Shown here: piece by piece, positions 1 to 5,404 of the stretch
Position numbering within the stretch: the first letter of the stretch is position 1
Layout of the letters: the number at the start of each line of letters is the position of its first letter
NCBI GenBank assembly: GCA_005787025.1
Contig: SYCH01000101.1
Span: 1 to 5,412 of the forward strand
DNA: 5,412 nt
Reading direction: 5' to 3'
From: Actinomycetota bacterium
GTDB taxonomy: Bacteria > Actinomycetota > Acidimicrobiia > Acidimicrobiales > Ilumatobacteraceae
Program-made: the position numbers and the translations under genes
The notes under the pieces: generated by a model
What the model was told of the DNA's origin: nothing
Seen by the model: the letters and a program-made list of their open reading frames with translations, nothing else
Databases searched by the model: none

Positions 1-558
1 GCGCGGGTTCAAGTCGGCGGCCATCAACTCCACCGCATGGTCGAGGGCGGCCTTGGCCGATCCGTACGACACGTATCCGCGTCCGACGATGTGGCCGATG
101 GCGCTCGAGACCATCACCACCGATGCTCCGCCGGAACGATCACCGGCGGCGGCCAACAAGTGCGGCACGCATTCACGCACCAAGCGCAGACCGTTCACCA
201 CGTTGTTCTCGAACGAGTTGCGCAGATCCTTGTCGGAGGTGTTCATGAAGGGCTGGGGCATCGCTCCACCCACCACGCTGACCACGGTGTCGATGCGACC
301 GAACTCGGCCACCGTGCGGGCGACCGCGGCCTTCACGGCGTCGGCGTCGTTGGCGTCGGTCGGGATGGCGATGGCGCGACGCCCCAATTCGCGCGCCCGG
401 GCCGCGACGGCTTCGATCTGGTCGACGCTGCGCGCGGTGACGACGATGTCGGCTCCGGCCTCGGCCAAGGCCATGGCACTGGCGGCCCCGATGCCCCGGC
501 CGGCTCCCGACAACAGGGCGACTTTTCCGGACATGTCGAAACGGGCGAGAACGCTCAT
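1..558 (-). CDS. Short-chain dehydrogenase/reductase, Rv0927c-like, C-terminus cut by window edge
   Basis: This is an NAD(P)-dependent oxidoreductase of the classical SDR family, probably acting on a hydroxyacyl-CoA or ring hydroxyl/keto intermediate in the cytosol. The 186 visible residues start at ATG 558 and read off the left end, so roughly the last quarter is missing. The Rossmann cofactor motif SGAGRGIG lies at residues 17-24. The catalytic triad is Ser152, Tyr165 and Lys169 (YGSAK), with a helix Asn at about 118/119. The usual NNAG motif is replaced by SVVG (residues 94-97), which is unusual. Residues around the cofactor loop and GGAMP resemble M. tuberculosis Rv0927c from memory; it does not look like IpdF, whose glycine motif differs. 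A strong AAGGAGAG Shine-Dalgarno precedes the ATG and fixes the start. The gene is the last visible one of the leftward operon, 31 bases after maoC. Family assignment is firm; substrate is inference from context. Confidence 0.88.
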   Translation of the reverse strand, partial: MSVLARFDMSGKVALLSGAGRGIGAASAMALAEAGADIVVTARSVDQIEAVAARARELGRRAIAIPTDANDADAVKAAVARTVAEFGRIDTVVSVVGGAMPQPFMNTSDKDLRNSFENNVVNGLRLVRECVPHLLAAAGDRSGGASVVMVSSAIGHIVGRGYVSYGSAKAALDHAVELMAADLNPR

Positions 559-560
559 GA

Positions 561-568
561 CTCTCCTT
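561..568 (-). promoter_or_regulatory. Ribosome binding site of the leftward SDR
   Basis: Read on the minus strand this is AAGGAGAG, nearly a full anti-16S match, immediately upstream of ATG 558. It supports that start over the in-frame Met at residue 9, which would leave the SDR fold without its usual N-terminal lead. Confidence 0.75.
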
Positions 569-589
569 CGGTGTTCGGATCTCGAACGA

Positions 590-1048
590 TCAATACAGCC
601 AACGGCTGAGGGACTCGATGACACAGGCCGGCTTCGTGCCGCCCTCGATTTCGATGGTGATGACGATGGTGGTCTGCAACCCGCCGTTCACCTCGGAGAT
701 GGCGGTCAGTTCGGCGCCGGCGCGAATGCGTGCCCCCACCTTCACCGGACTCGGAAAACGAACCTTGTCGACGCCGTAGTTCACGCCGGCGGAGAAACCC
801 CGCACCTCCACGATCTGGGGGAGGAACAGATTCGAGATCGACAACGTGAGGTAACCGTGGGCGATCGGTGCACCGAAAGGTCCTTTGGTCGCACGTTCGG
901 GATCGACGTGGATCCATTGGTGATCGCCAGTGGCGTCGGCGAACAGGTTCACACGATCCTGATCGATCTCGATCCACTCGCTGTGTCCGAGGTGCCGACC
1001 CAGGTGTGTGCGCACGTCGTCGGGTCCGTCGAGAACGGTGGAGGCCAT
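590..1048 (-). CDS. MaoC-like (R)-specific enoyl-CoA hydratase, HtdZ/Rv0130-like
   Basis: This 152-residue single hot-dog-domain protein is predicted to add water across a trans-2-enoyl-CoA to give the (R)-3-hydroxyacyl-CoA. The hydratase-2 signature is at residues 38-52 (DATGDHQWIHVDPER), with probable catalytic Asp42 and His47 at the correct five-residue spacing. The second hallmark, PFGAPIAHGYLTLS, follows at 57-70, and a NYGVDKVRFPSPVKVG segment (90-105) forms the usual later strands. Length and motifs match M. tuberculosis Rv0130 (HtdZ) as I recall it. ATG 1048 is chosen because AGGAAG sits just upstream and because the reading frame further upstream overlaps ipdC. The stop of ipdC is 16 bases before the start, so it is probably cotranscribed. 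It is not part of the compact mycobacterial ipd block. A role in hydrating a HIP-side-chain or post-ring-opening enoyl-CoA is inference. Confidence 0.92.
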   Translation of the reverse strand: MASTVLDGPDDVRTHLGRHLGHSEWIEIDQDRVNLFADATGDHQWIHVDPERATKGPFGAPIAHGYLTLSISNLFLPQIVEVRGFSAGVNYGVDKVRFPSPVKVGARIRAGAELTAISEVNGGLQTTIVITIEIEGGTKPACVIESLSRWLY

Positions 1049-1051
1049 GAT

Positions 1052-1057
1052 CTTCCT
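1052..1057 (-). promoter_or_regulatory. Ribosome binding site of the maoC-like gene
   Basis: The minus strand reads AGGAAG here, 3 bases before ATG 1048 (5 from the AGGA core). It decides the start of the hydratase, since the open frame extends further upstream into ipdC. Confidence 0.65.
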
Positions 1058-1064
1058 TTCGGGG

Positions 1065-2144
1065 TCAGGAACCGGCGAGGTCCGACAGAACGGAGTTCGC
1101 TTGCGTGATGATGCGATCGACCAATTCGGCGCACGAGGGCAGATCGTCGATGATGCCCACGACCTGACCACTGGCCATCACGCCGCTCTCGGTGCGACCG
1201 TCGACGAGCGACAGCTTCAGCAACATCGGCGTGTTGGCGGCCATCACCATCTGGGTCCACGAGAGATCCATCGATTTCTTCATGGCCAGGCCCTCGCGCA
1301 TCATGTCGGACAACTTGGCTCCGGTCATCTTGCGGAAACGCAGAGCGTTGATGCCGGCGCGGGGGAGGGCCAGCAACTTGCCACTGCCCGATTCCAGTTG
1401 GTCCACCAGCTCGGTGCGCAACACGCGGTGCGGAACGCCGTCCACCTGAACCGAGACCACGGTGTCCAGGACTCCCTTGCCGAGGTAGTAGTCCTTCACC
1501 GACTGCGGCACCGACGAGTCGCTGGTGAGCAGGAAGCGCGTTCCCATGGCCACACCCGACGCGCCGTACGCGAGAGCGGTCACCAATCCGCGGCCGTCGA
1601 AGAATCCGCCGGCGGCGATCACGGGCACGCGACCGGCCACGGCGTCCACCACTTGGGGCAACAACACGGTGGTCGGCACCGCTCCGGTGTGACCACCACC
1701 CTCGCCGCCTTGCACCAGCACGGCGTCGACGCCCCACTCGAGAACCTTCTCGGCGTGGCGTTTCGCACCGATGGAGGGAATGACCACCACGCCGGCGTCC
1801 TTCAGGCGCGAGATGAGATCGGGCTTGGGAGCTTGCGCGAAGCTGGCCACCTTCACGCCCTCGTCGATCATCAACGCGATGCGGTCCTTCACGTCGGCGG
1901 AGTCCGCGCGCAGGTTCACTCCGAACGGTCTGGTGGTGCGACTCTTGACCTCGCTGATGGATTGCTTCAACTGGTCGAAGTCCATGGTGGCGCTGGCGAT
2001 GATGCCCAGTGCACCGGCGTTCGCGGAGGCGCTCACCAACTTGGGTCCGGCCACCCAACCCATGCCGGTCTGCACGATCGGGTACTGCACGCCCAACAGA
2101 TCGCACAACGACGTGCGCAGACGCGTGTGGGGAACGACGGTCAC
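1065..2144 (-). CDS. ipdC: IpdC, FMN-dependent oxidoreductase of steroid ring C/D degradation (nitronate monooxygenase-like fold)
   Basis: This 359-residue TIM-barrel flavoprotein belongs to the 2-nitropropane dioxygenase/nitronate monooxygenase superfamily. In M. tuberculosis IpdC (Rv3553) acts on a hydroxylated bicyclic CoA thioester before ring D is opened, rather than on nitronates. Visible motifs are VQTGMGWVAGPKLVSASANAG (24-44), QGGEGGGHTG (145-154) with the probable active-site His152, AAGGFFDGRG (177-186) and GVAMGTRFLLTSDS (197-210), all FMN-phosphate and flavin-contact regions. Distal segments MAANTPMLLK (301-310) and SGQVVGIIDDLPSC (325-338) are very like Rv3553 from memory. GTG 2144 is the start: it overlaps the ipdB stop as GTGA and has GGGAGA seven bases upstream, whereas the open frame itself runs back well inside ipdB. 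It is the fourth gene of the operon, translationally coupled to ipdB. An automatic pipeline would probably call it nitronate monooxygenase; the neighbours argue against that. Confidence 0.93.
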   Translation of the reverse strand: MTVVPHTRLRTSLCDLLGVQYPIVQTGMGWVAGPKLVSASANAGALGIIASATMDFDQLKQSISEVKSRTTRPFGVNLRADSADVKDRIALMIDEGVKVASFAQAPKPDLISRLKDAGVVVIPSIGAKRHAEKVLEWGVDAVLVQGGEGGGHTGAVPTTVLLPQVVDAVAGRVPVIAAGGFFDGRGLVTALAYGASGVAMGTRFLLTSDSSVPQSVKDYYLGKGVLDTVVSVQVDGVPHRVLRTELVDQLESGSGKLLALPRAGINALRFRKMTGAKLSDMMREGLAMKKSMDLSWTQMVMAANTPMLLKLSLVDGRTESGVMASGQVVGIIDDLPSCAELVDRIITQANSVLSDLAGS

Positions 2145-2896
2145 GACGGGATCTCCCGATGGCGAAGCCCCTTGGGATCGATGCGACCGATGGCATCCAT
2201 TTCCTCGGCGGTGGGTGCGCGGCTGATGGGCACGTCGGCGGGGATCACCAATTCGAAGCCGGTGTTCGCCACCACGTCGCTCACGTTCACGCCGGGGTGA
2301 ACGCTGACGAGACGCATCGAGTTGTCGGGCGTCGCGAAGTCGAGCACCGCGAGGTTGGTGATGACCCGACGGAGGTCGTGACGTTTGGCGATGAAGCCAC
2401 CGATCCTCTTCGCGCGGTCGTAGCCGACACCACTGACCATGTCGACCACGGACACGAACACCGACGACTGGTGCTTGGGGATGAAGAAACTGGTGGCGTT
2501 GTTCACGGTGTTTCCCGGACCACCCCGCACACCAAGCAATTGGGCCTTGGGCTTGGCCCACGGTCCGATGTTGGCGATGTTGGAGTTGCCGTACTTGTCG
2601 ATCTGGCTGGCACCCATCATCACGTGACGGCGACCTCCGGCCAGGGTGTCGAAGACACTGCGGAAGGGGATCCATCCTTCGACGGTCTTGTTGGTACCAC
2701 CGATGGGAAGATCACCGGCCACGTAGAAGGCCTCGCCATCGGACACCATCAGATCGGGTTCGAACGTGGCGCGGGCCAATCGGGCTCCGAGCATCTGCAT
2801 GACGCCCATGCCGGAGGCGAAAATCTCGCCGTCTCCGCGCCAGGCCTCGGCGCAGGCGACCGCGATGACATCGGTCAGTGCGGGTGAATCGCTCAC
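2141..2896 (-). CDS. ipdB: IpdB, beta subunit of the COCHEA-CoA ring-cleaving hydrolase
   Basis: This is the second subunit of the heteromeric IpdAB enzyme, which in M. tuberculosis hydrolytically opens the last steroid ring (COCHEA-CoA to MOODA-CoA). The 251-residue protein has the class I CoA-transferase beta fold. Recognisable segments are EIFASGMGVMQMLGARLA (24-41), DLMVSDGEA (48-56), VEGWIPFRSVFDTLAGGRRHVMMGASQID (72-100), KYGNSNIANIGP (101-112), GVRGGPGNT (122-130) and MRLVSVHPGVN (194-204). The SENG motif that carries the nucleophilic Glu in true CoA-transferases is replaced by SDGE, as expected for IpdB. It ends in PKGLRHREIPS, like the mycobacterial protein (recalled). GTG 2896 is the start: it overlaps the ipdA stop as GTGA and a perfect AAGGAGG lies seven bases upstream. 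The open frame extends upstream into ipdA without homology. Confidence 0.95.
   Translation of the reverse strand: MSDSPALTDVIAVACAEAWRGDGEIFASGMGVMQMLGARLARATFEPDLMVSDGEAFYVAGDLPIGGTNKTVEGWIPFRSVFDTLAGGRRHVMMGASQIDKYGNSNIANIGPWAKPKAQLLGVRGGPGNTVNNATSFFIPKHQSSVFVSVVDMVSGVGYDRAKRIGGFIAKRHDLRRVITNLAVLDFATPDNSMRLVSVHPGVNVSDVVANTGFELVIPADVPISRAPTAEEMDAIGRIDPKGLRHREIPS
2152..2157 (-). promoter_or_regulatory. Ribosome binding site and coupled start of ipdC
   Basis: The minus strand reads GGGAGA, 7 bases before the GTG start at 2144, inside the last codons of ipdB. The start and the upstream stop share the bases GTGA, so ribosome re-initiation is likely. Confidence 0.75.
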
Positions 2897-3795
2897 TTCG
2901 ACGCCTCCTTCGCGGCCGCGACCTCGGCTCGCCATGCGGACACCGCGGATTGGTACGAACTCTCGTCGCCGGACAGGAAGCGATCGGAGAACGCCTTCCA
3001 ACTGTCGGCGTCGCGCGCGGCCTCGACGTAGGCCTTCTGGAACGCCTCGTCACGGCCGTAGTCGGGCTCACAGGTGGTGAAGTGCGCGCCGTTGGGCGCG
3101 TGGATCACCCCGTCGACCATGGCACGGTTGATGCGCAACGTGTGGAAGGTGCCCTCTTTCAGCAGATCCTCGGTGGCGATGATCTTCTCGGCCGACACGA
3201 AGCGTCGTCCCGGCTCGCAGGCGCCGAGGAACAAGTCGTCGAAATAGAGGTCGGGTCCGAGGTATTGCGCGTTGCCCCGCGCGTCGGCGCGGTTCATGTG
3301 CACGAACGCGGCGTCGAGGCGAATGGCCGGCACCGCCAACAACTCTTCTCCGTCGGCGTAGGGGGACTTCACGGTCTTCAACGACGGGTTCACGTCCATC
3401 ACACCGCTGCCGAGGCCGGCGCGGGTGGGCAGGAACGGCAGTCGCAACGATCCGGCGTACAGACCCCACTGCAACATTCCCTCGTCGTACTCGACGGGTT
3501 CGGCGATGGTGCCGGCCTGCCGCGCGGCGCGGAAATGCGGCTCGAGCGCGATGGAGTCCAACGACACGAATCCGTACACCAGTCGACGAACCTTGCCGGC
3601 CGCGCACAACAGACCGACGTCGGGTCCGCCGTACGAGACGACGGTGAGGTCGGAGATGTTCGAGCGCAACAACGCGCGCACGAGGCTCATGGGTTTGCGG
3701 CGACTGCCCCAACCACCGATGCCGATGGTCATGCCACTCTCGACGGTGGCGATCGCCTGATCCTCGGTGACCACCTTGCTACGCGTGTCGCTCAT
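2893..3795 (-). CDS. ipdA: IpdA, alpha subunit of the COCHEA-CoA ring-cleaving hydrolase
   Basis: This 300-residue class I CoA-transferase alpha-fold subunit pairs with IpdB; the complex cleaves the last steroid ring rather than transferring CoA. Segments in order are SGMTIGIGGWGSRRKPMSLVRALL (20-43), DLTVVSYGGPDVGLLCAAGKV (49-69), YGFVSLDS (74-81), DEGML (104-108), LPFLPTRAGLGS (119-130), the RLDAAFVHMNRADARGNAQY region (159-178), YFDDLF (184-189) and GAHFTTCEPDYGRDE (236-250). Glu105 in DEGM coincides in number and context with the Glu105 described as essential in M. tuberculosis IpdA. ATG 3795 lies 3 bases after the stop of the upstream crotonase gene. Only a weak AGAAG-type site precedes it, so translation may depend on ribosomes finishing the upstream gene. 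The ORF is somewhat longer than Rv3551 at the C-terminus, ending in an Ala/Lys-rich tail. Confidence 0.95.
   Translation of the reverse strand: MSDTRSKVVTEDQAIATVESGMTIGIGGWGSRRKPMSLVRALLRSNISDLTVVSYGGPDVGLLCAAGKVRRLVYGFVSLDSIALEPHFRAARQAGTIAEPVEYDEGMLQWGLYAGSLRLPFLPTRAGLGSGVMDVNPSLKTVKSPYADGEELLAVPAIRLDAAFVHMNRADARGNAQYLGPDLYFDDLFLGACEPGRRFVSAEKIIATEDLLKEGTFHTLRINRAMVDGVIHAPNGAHFTTCEPDYGRDEAFQKAYVEAARDADSWKAFSDRFLSGDESSYQSAVSAWRAEVAAAKEASK
2904..2910 (-). promoter_or_regulatory. Ribosome binding site of ipdB
   Basis: The minus strand reads AAGGAGG, a full Shine-Dalgarno core, 7 bases before GTG 2896 and inside the end of ipdA. It settles the ipdB start, and with the GTGA overlap suggests balanced, coupled synthesis of the two subunits. 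Confidence 0.85.
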
Positions 3796-3798
3796 GGG

Positions 3799-4563
3799 TC
3801 AGTGCTTCTGGTCGTTTTTCTTGTCGGTCCCGGCGAAGTCATCACGCAATTCGTCGCCGACACCGGTGAGGTTCAGCTCGAAGGTGAAACCCTGCTCGAA
3901 GCGATAACTGCGTTTCACGTCCCACAGGTCGATGCCGTTCAAACTCTCCTTGGCGGCGCGAATGACGGTGGGATGCTTGTCGGCGATGCGGGCGGCCAAC
4001 GCGAAGGCGGCGTCGCGCAGTTCGGCGCGGGGTACCACCTGCAGAACACTGCCGAACGCGTGCAATTCGGCGGCGGTGGCGGTGGCCGACGTGTACACCA
4101 TGGCGCGCATCTTGTGCTGCGGCACCAGACGGGCCAGGTGCGTGGCGGCGCCGAGGGCGCCGCGATCGACTTCGGGCAGGCCGAAGAAGGCGTCGTCGCT
4201 GGCGATGATGATGTCGCTGTTGCCGACCAACCCGATGCCGCCACCGACGCAGAAGCCGGCCACGGCCGAGATCACCGGCACGGGGCAGTCGTACACGGCA
4301 GCGAAGGCAGCGAAGCAACCCTTGTTGGCGCCGATGAGGGCATCGAAGCCCTCGGTGTTCTGCATCTCCTTGATGTCGACGCCGGCATTGAAGCCGCGTC
4401 CCTCGGCGCGCAGGATCACCACCCGCACGGCGGAGTCACGACCGAGGGCGGTGATGGTGTCGGCCAAGCCGAACCATTCGGCCACGGTGAGCGCGTTGAC
4501 GGGCGGACAGTCCATGACGACTTCGGCGATGCCACGGTCGTCGATCTTCGAGGTGATTCCCAC
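3799..4563 (-). CDS. echA20: EchA20-type crotonase, ring-D opening hydrolase of HIP catabolism
   Basis: This 254-residue crotonase-superfamily enzyme is the first gene of the leftward operon. In M. tuberculosis EchA20 hydrolyses ring D of the bicyclic CoA thioester to yield COCHEA-CoA, the substrate of IpdAB encoded next. Oxyanion-hole regions are GRGFNAGVDIKEMQ (56-69) and FCVGGGIGLVGNSD (104-117), followed by FGLPEVDRGALGAATHLARLVPQ (127-149). The glutamate equivalent to Glu144 of enoyl-CoA hydratase is Gly111, while the Glu164 equivalent is kept (Glu131), so a simple hydratase role is unlikely. The C-terminal FEQGFTFELNLTGVGDELRDDF (222-243) is typical of EchA20 as I recall it. GTG 4563 is the preferred start: the protein then begins (M)GITS, like EchA20, and a TANNNT hexamer 7 bases upstream suggests a leaderless transcript. 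The alternative ATG 4584 would lie at the edge of the operator. The frame stays open far upstream but without homology. Confidence 0.92.
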   Translation of the reverse strand: MGITSKIDDRGIAEVVMDCPPVNALTVAEWFGLADTITALGRDSAVRVVILRAEGRGFNAGVDIKEMQNTEGFDALIGANKGCFAAFAAVYDCPVPVISAVAGFCVGGGIGLVGNSDIIIASDDAFFGLPEVDRGALGAATHLARLVPQHKMRAMVYTSATATAAELHAFGSVLQVVPRAELRDAAFALAARIADKHPTVIRAAKESLNGIDLWDVKRSYRFEQGFTFELNLTGVGDELRDDFAGTDKKNDQKH

Positions 4564-4570
4564 GGGTGCG

Positions 4571-4599
4571 AGCGTACTCCCCATCTGACGAAGCGTCAG
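4571..4599 (-). promoter_or_regulatory. Predicted leaderless sigma70-type promoter of the leftward operon
   Basis: On the minus strand the -35-like hexamer CTGACG (4599-4594) is followed by a 17-base spacer and the -10-like hexamer TACGCT (4576-4571). Seven bases later comes GTG 4563, so the message probably starts at or within a base or so of the start codon, as is common in actinobacteria. The -35 is formed by the right arm of the inverted repeat at 4584-4600, so a bound repressor would block it. Seen: hexamers and spacing. Inferred: promoter activity. Confidence 0.55.
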
Positions 4600-4600
4600 A
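4584..4600. promoter_or_regulatory. Perfect 7-3-7 inverted repeat, candidate TetR-family operator
   Basis: TCTGACG and CGTCAGA are separated by AAG, giving a perfect palindrome with 7-base arms. It lies between two divergent catabolic genes and overlaps the -35 of the leftward promoter. Size and symmetry fit a TetR-family dimer site. In mycobacteria KstR2, a TetR protein, binds between Rv3549c and echA20, but its recalled consensus (AnCAAGnnCTTGnT) is not present here. The binding protein is therefore unknown. The arms are too short and the context too promoter-like for a terminator. Confidence 0.6.
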
Positions 4601-4620
4601 AACGAAGCGGGGTCCGGCAC

Positions 4621-4626
4621 TAGGGT
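4621..4626 (+). promoter_or_regulatory. Possible -10 element of the rightward SDR gene
   Basis: TAGGGT fits TANNNT and ends exactly 7 bases before GTG 4634, the same arrangement as for the divergent gene. No convincing -35 is found 16-19 bases upstream, where the sequence reads AGAAAC or close to it. The same bases could instead act as an AGGG ribosome binding site for GTG 4634, so the promoter reading is tentative. Confidence 0.35.
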
Positions 4627-4633
4627 GCAGGTC

Positions 4634-5404
4634 GTGGCATTGACCATCGATTTCTCGGGGCGCGTGGCTCTCATCACCGGCGGCACCAAGGGTGTGGGTC
4701 GGGGGATCGCGCGTCGTTTCGCCGATGCCGGAGCCACGGTGGTGGTGTGCGCTCGTAACCTGCCCGACGATCTGCCGGCCGACTGGACCGCTTTCGCCGT
4801 CGACCTTCGCGAGCCCGACGAGGCCTCGGCCATGATCGACGCCATCGTCGAACGCTTCGGTCGTCTCGACATGTTGGTGAACAACGCCGGTGGCAGTCCG
4901 CCGTCGGACACGTCCACGGCCTCGGCCAACTTCGCGCAGAAGATCGTGGCCGTCAACTTGTTCTCGGCGATGTGGTGCAGTCAGGCCGCCAATCGGCACA
5001 TGCAGAACCAGGCCGACGGTGGTTCCATCGTGAACATCGGCAGTGTCTCGGCCGAGCGCCCGGCGCCCACGGTGGCCGCGTACGGAGCGGCCAAGGCCGG
5101 CCTCGCGAATTACACCCGCACCACCGGTCAGGAATGGTTGCCCAAGGTGCGGGTGAACCTGGTGACGGTGGGCATGGTGCGCACCGAACTGGCCCACCTG
5201 CATTACGGGGACGAGGAAGGTGTGCGTCGCACCGGCGCGCAGATCCCCATCGGTCGATTGGCGTGGCCCGAGGAGATCGGAGACGCGTGCGTGTTCCTGT
5301 CGTCGCCGTTGGCCTCGTACGTCAGCGGTGCCACCATCGAGGTGCACGGAGGAGGGGACTGGCCCCCGTTCCTCGACACGCCGTTCCTCGACACCGGTCG
5401 CTGA
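4634..5404 (+). CDS. Short-chain dehydrogenase/reductase, Rv3549c-like, divergent from the ipd operon
   Basis: This 256-residue classical SDR uses NAD(P) to oxidise or reduce a hydroxyl/keto group, presumably on a ring C/D intermediate. Visible elements are the cofactor motif TGGTKGVG (15-22), VDL with Asp57, NNAG (83-86) within DMLVNNAGGSPP, Asn108, Ser137, Tyr150 and Lys154 (YGAAK), and the C-terminal IEVHGGG (235-241). The DMLVNNAGGSP and EVHGGG blocks and the divergent position next to the echA20-type gene match M. tuberculosis Rv3549c as recalled. GTG 4634 is preferred over GTG 4625: it follows AGGG/TAGGGT at suitable distance and gives a normal SDR N-terminus (MALTIDFSGRVALITGG). An in-frame tandem duplication gives PFLDTPFLDT near the end of the protein. 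Only 8 bases remain after the stop, so no terminator can be assessed. Family is certain, substrate is not. Confidence 0.92.
   Translation: MALTIDFSGRVALITGGTKGVGRGIARRFADAGATVVVCARNLPDDLPADWTAFAVDLREPDEASAMIDAIVERFGRLDMLVNNAGGSPPSDTSTASANFAQKIVAVNLFSAMWCSQAANRHMQNQADGGSIVNIGSVSAERPAPTVAAYGAAKAGLANYTRTTGQEWLPKVRVNLVTVGMVRTELAHLHYGDEEGVRRTGAQIPIGRLAWPEEIGDACVFLSSPLASYVSGATIEVHGGGDWPPFLDTPFLDTGR
5366..5395 (+). repeat. In-frame 15-base tandem duplication at the SDR 3' end
   Basis: Two adjacent 15-base units, 5366-5380 and 5381-5395, differ only at their last base (ACG versus ACC, both Thr). They encode PFLDT twice, immediately before the final Gly-Arg and the stop. The near identity at the DNA level indicates a recent slippage or unequal-exchange event rather than conserved protein structure. 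Confidence 0.85.

Noticed and set aside
53..1108. 351-residue plus-strand frame opposite the SDR and maoC genes
   Set aside because: No homology is visible, and it crosses two well-supported genes and their ribosome sites on the other strand.
1065..2144. Nitronate monooxygenase acting on nitroalkanes
   Set aside because: The fold is shared, but the operon context and the close resemblance to IpdC indicate a steroid-ring oxidoreductase.
949..2196. 415-residue minus-strand frame overlapping ipdC in another phase
   Set aside because: The Arg-rich product has no recognisable fold, and ipdC in the overlapping frame has clear flavoprotein motifs.
1008..2300. 430-residue open frame on the plus strand, antisense to ipdC
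   Set aside because: It has the same His/Gly/Gln-rich composition without domains and runs fully opposite ipdC and its junctions, so it is a shadow of codon bias.
2141..3795. Ordinary glutaconate or 3-oxoacid CoA-transferase
   Set aside because: The SENG nucleophile motif is missing from the beta subunit and the alpha subunit carries the IpdA-type DEGM glutamate, which points to the hydrolase.
4582..4584. ATG 4584 as start of the echA20-type gene
   Set aside because: It would place the -10-like element inside the coding region and the start at the palindrome edge, has no ribosome site, and adds seven residues not expected from EchA20.
4584..4600. Palindrome as a transcription terminator
   Set aside because: The stem is short, there is no U-tract on either side, and it sits between two divergent starts where no transcript ends.
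2878..4623. 581-residue open frame on the plus strand, antisense to echA20 and ipdA
   Set aside because: The translation is low-complexity, rich in Gly, His, Val and Asp, with no motif. It lies opposite well-recognised genes, and long antisense frames are expected in G/C-biased coding DNA.
4625..4627. GTG 4625 as start of the rightward SDR
   Set aside because: It lies inside the AGGG/TAGGGT element and has no ribosome site of its own; GTG 4634 has better upstream signals and gives a normal SDR N-terminus.
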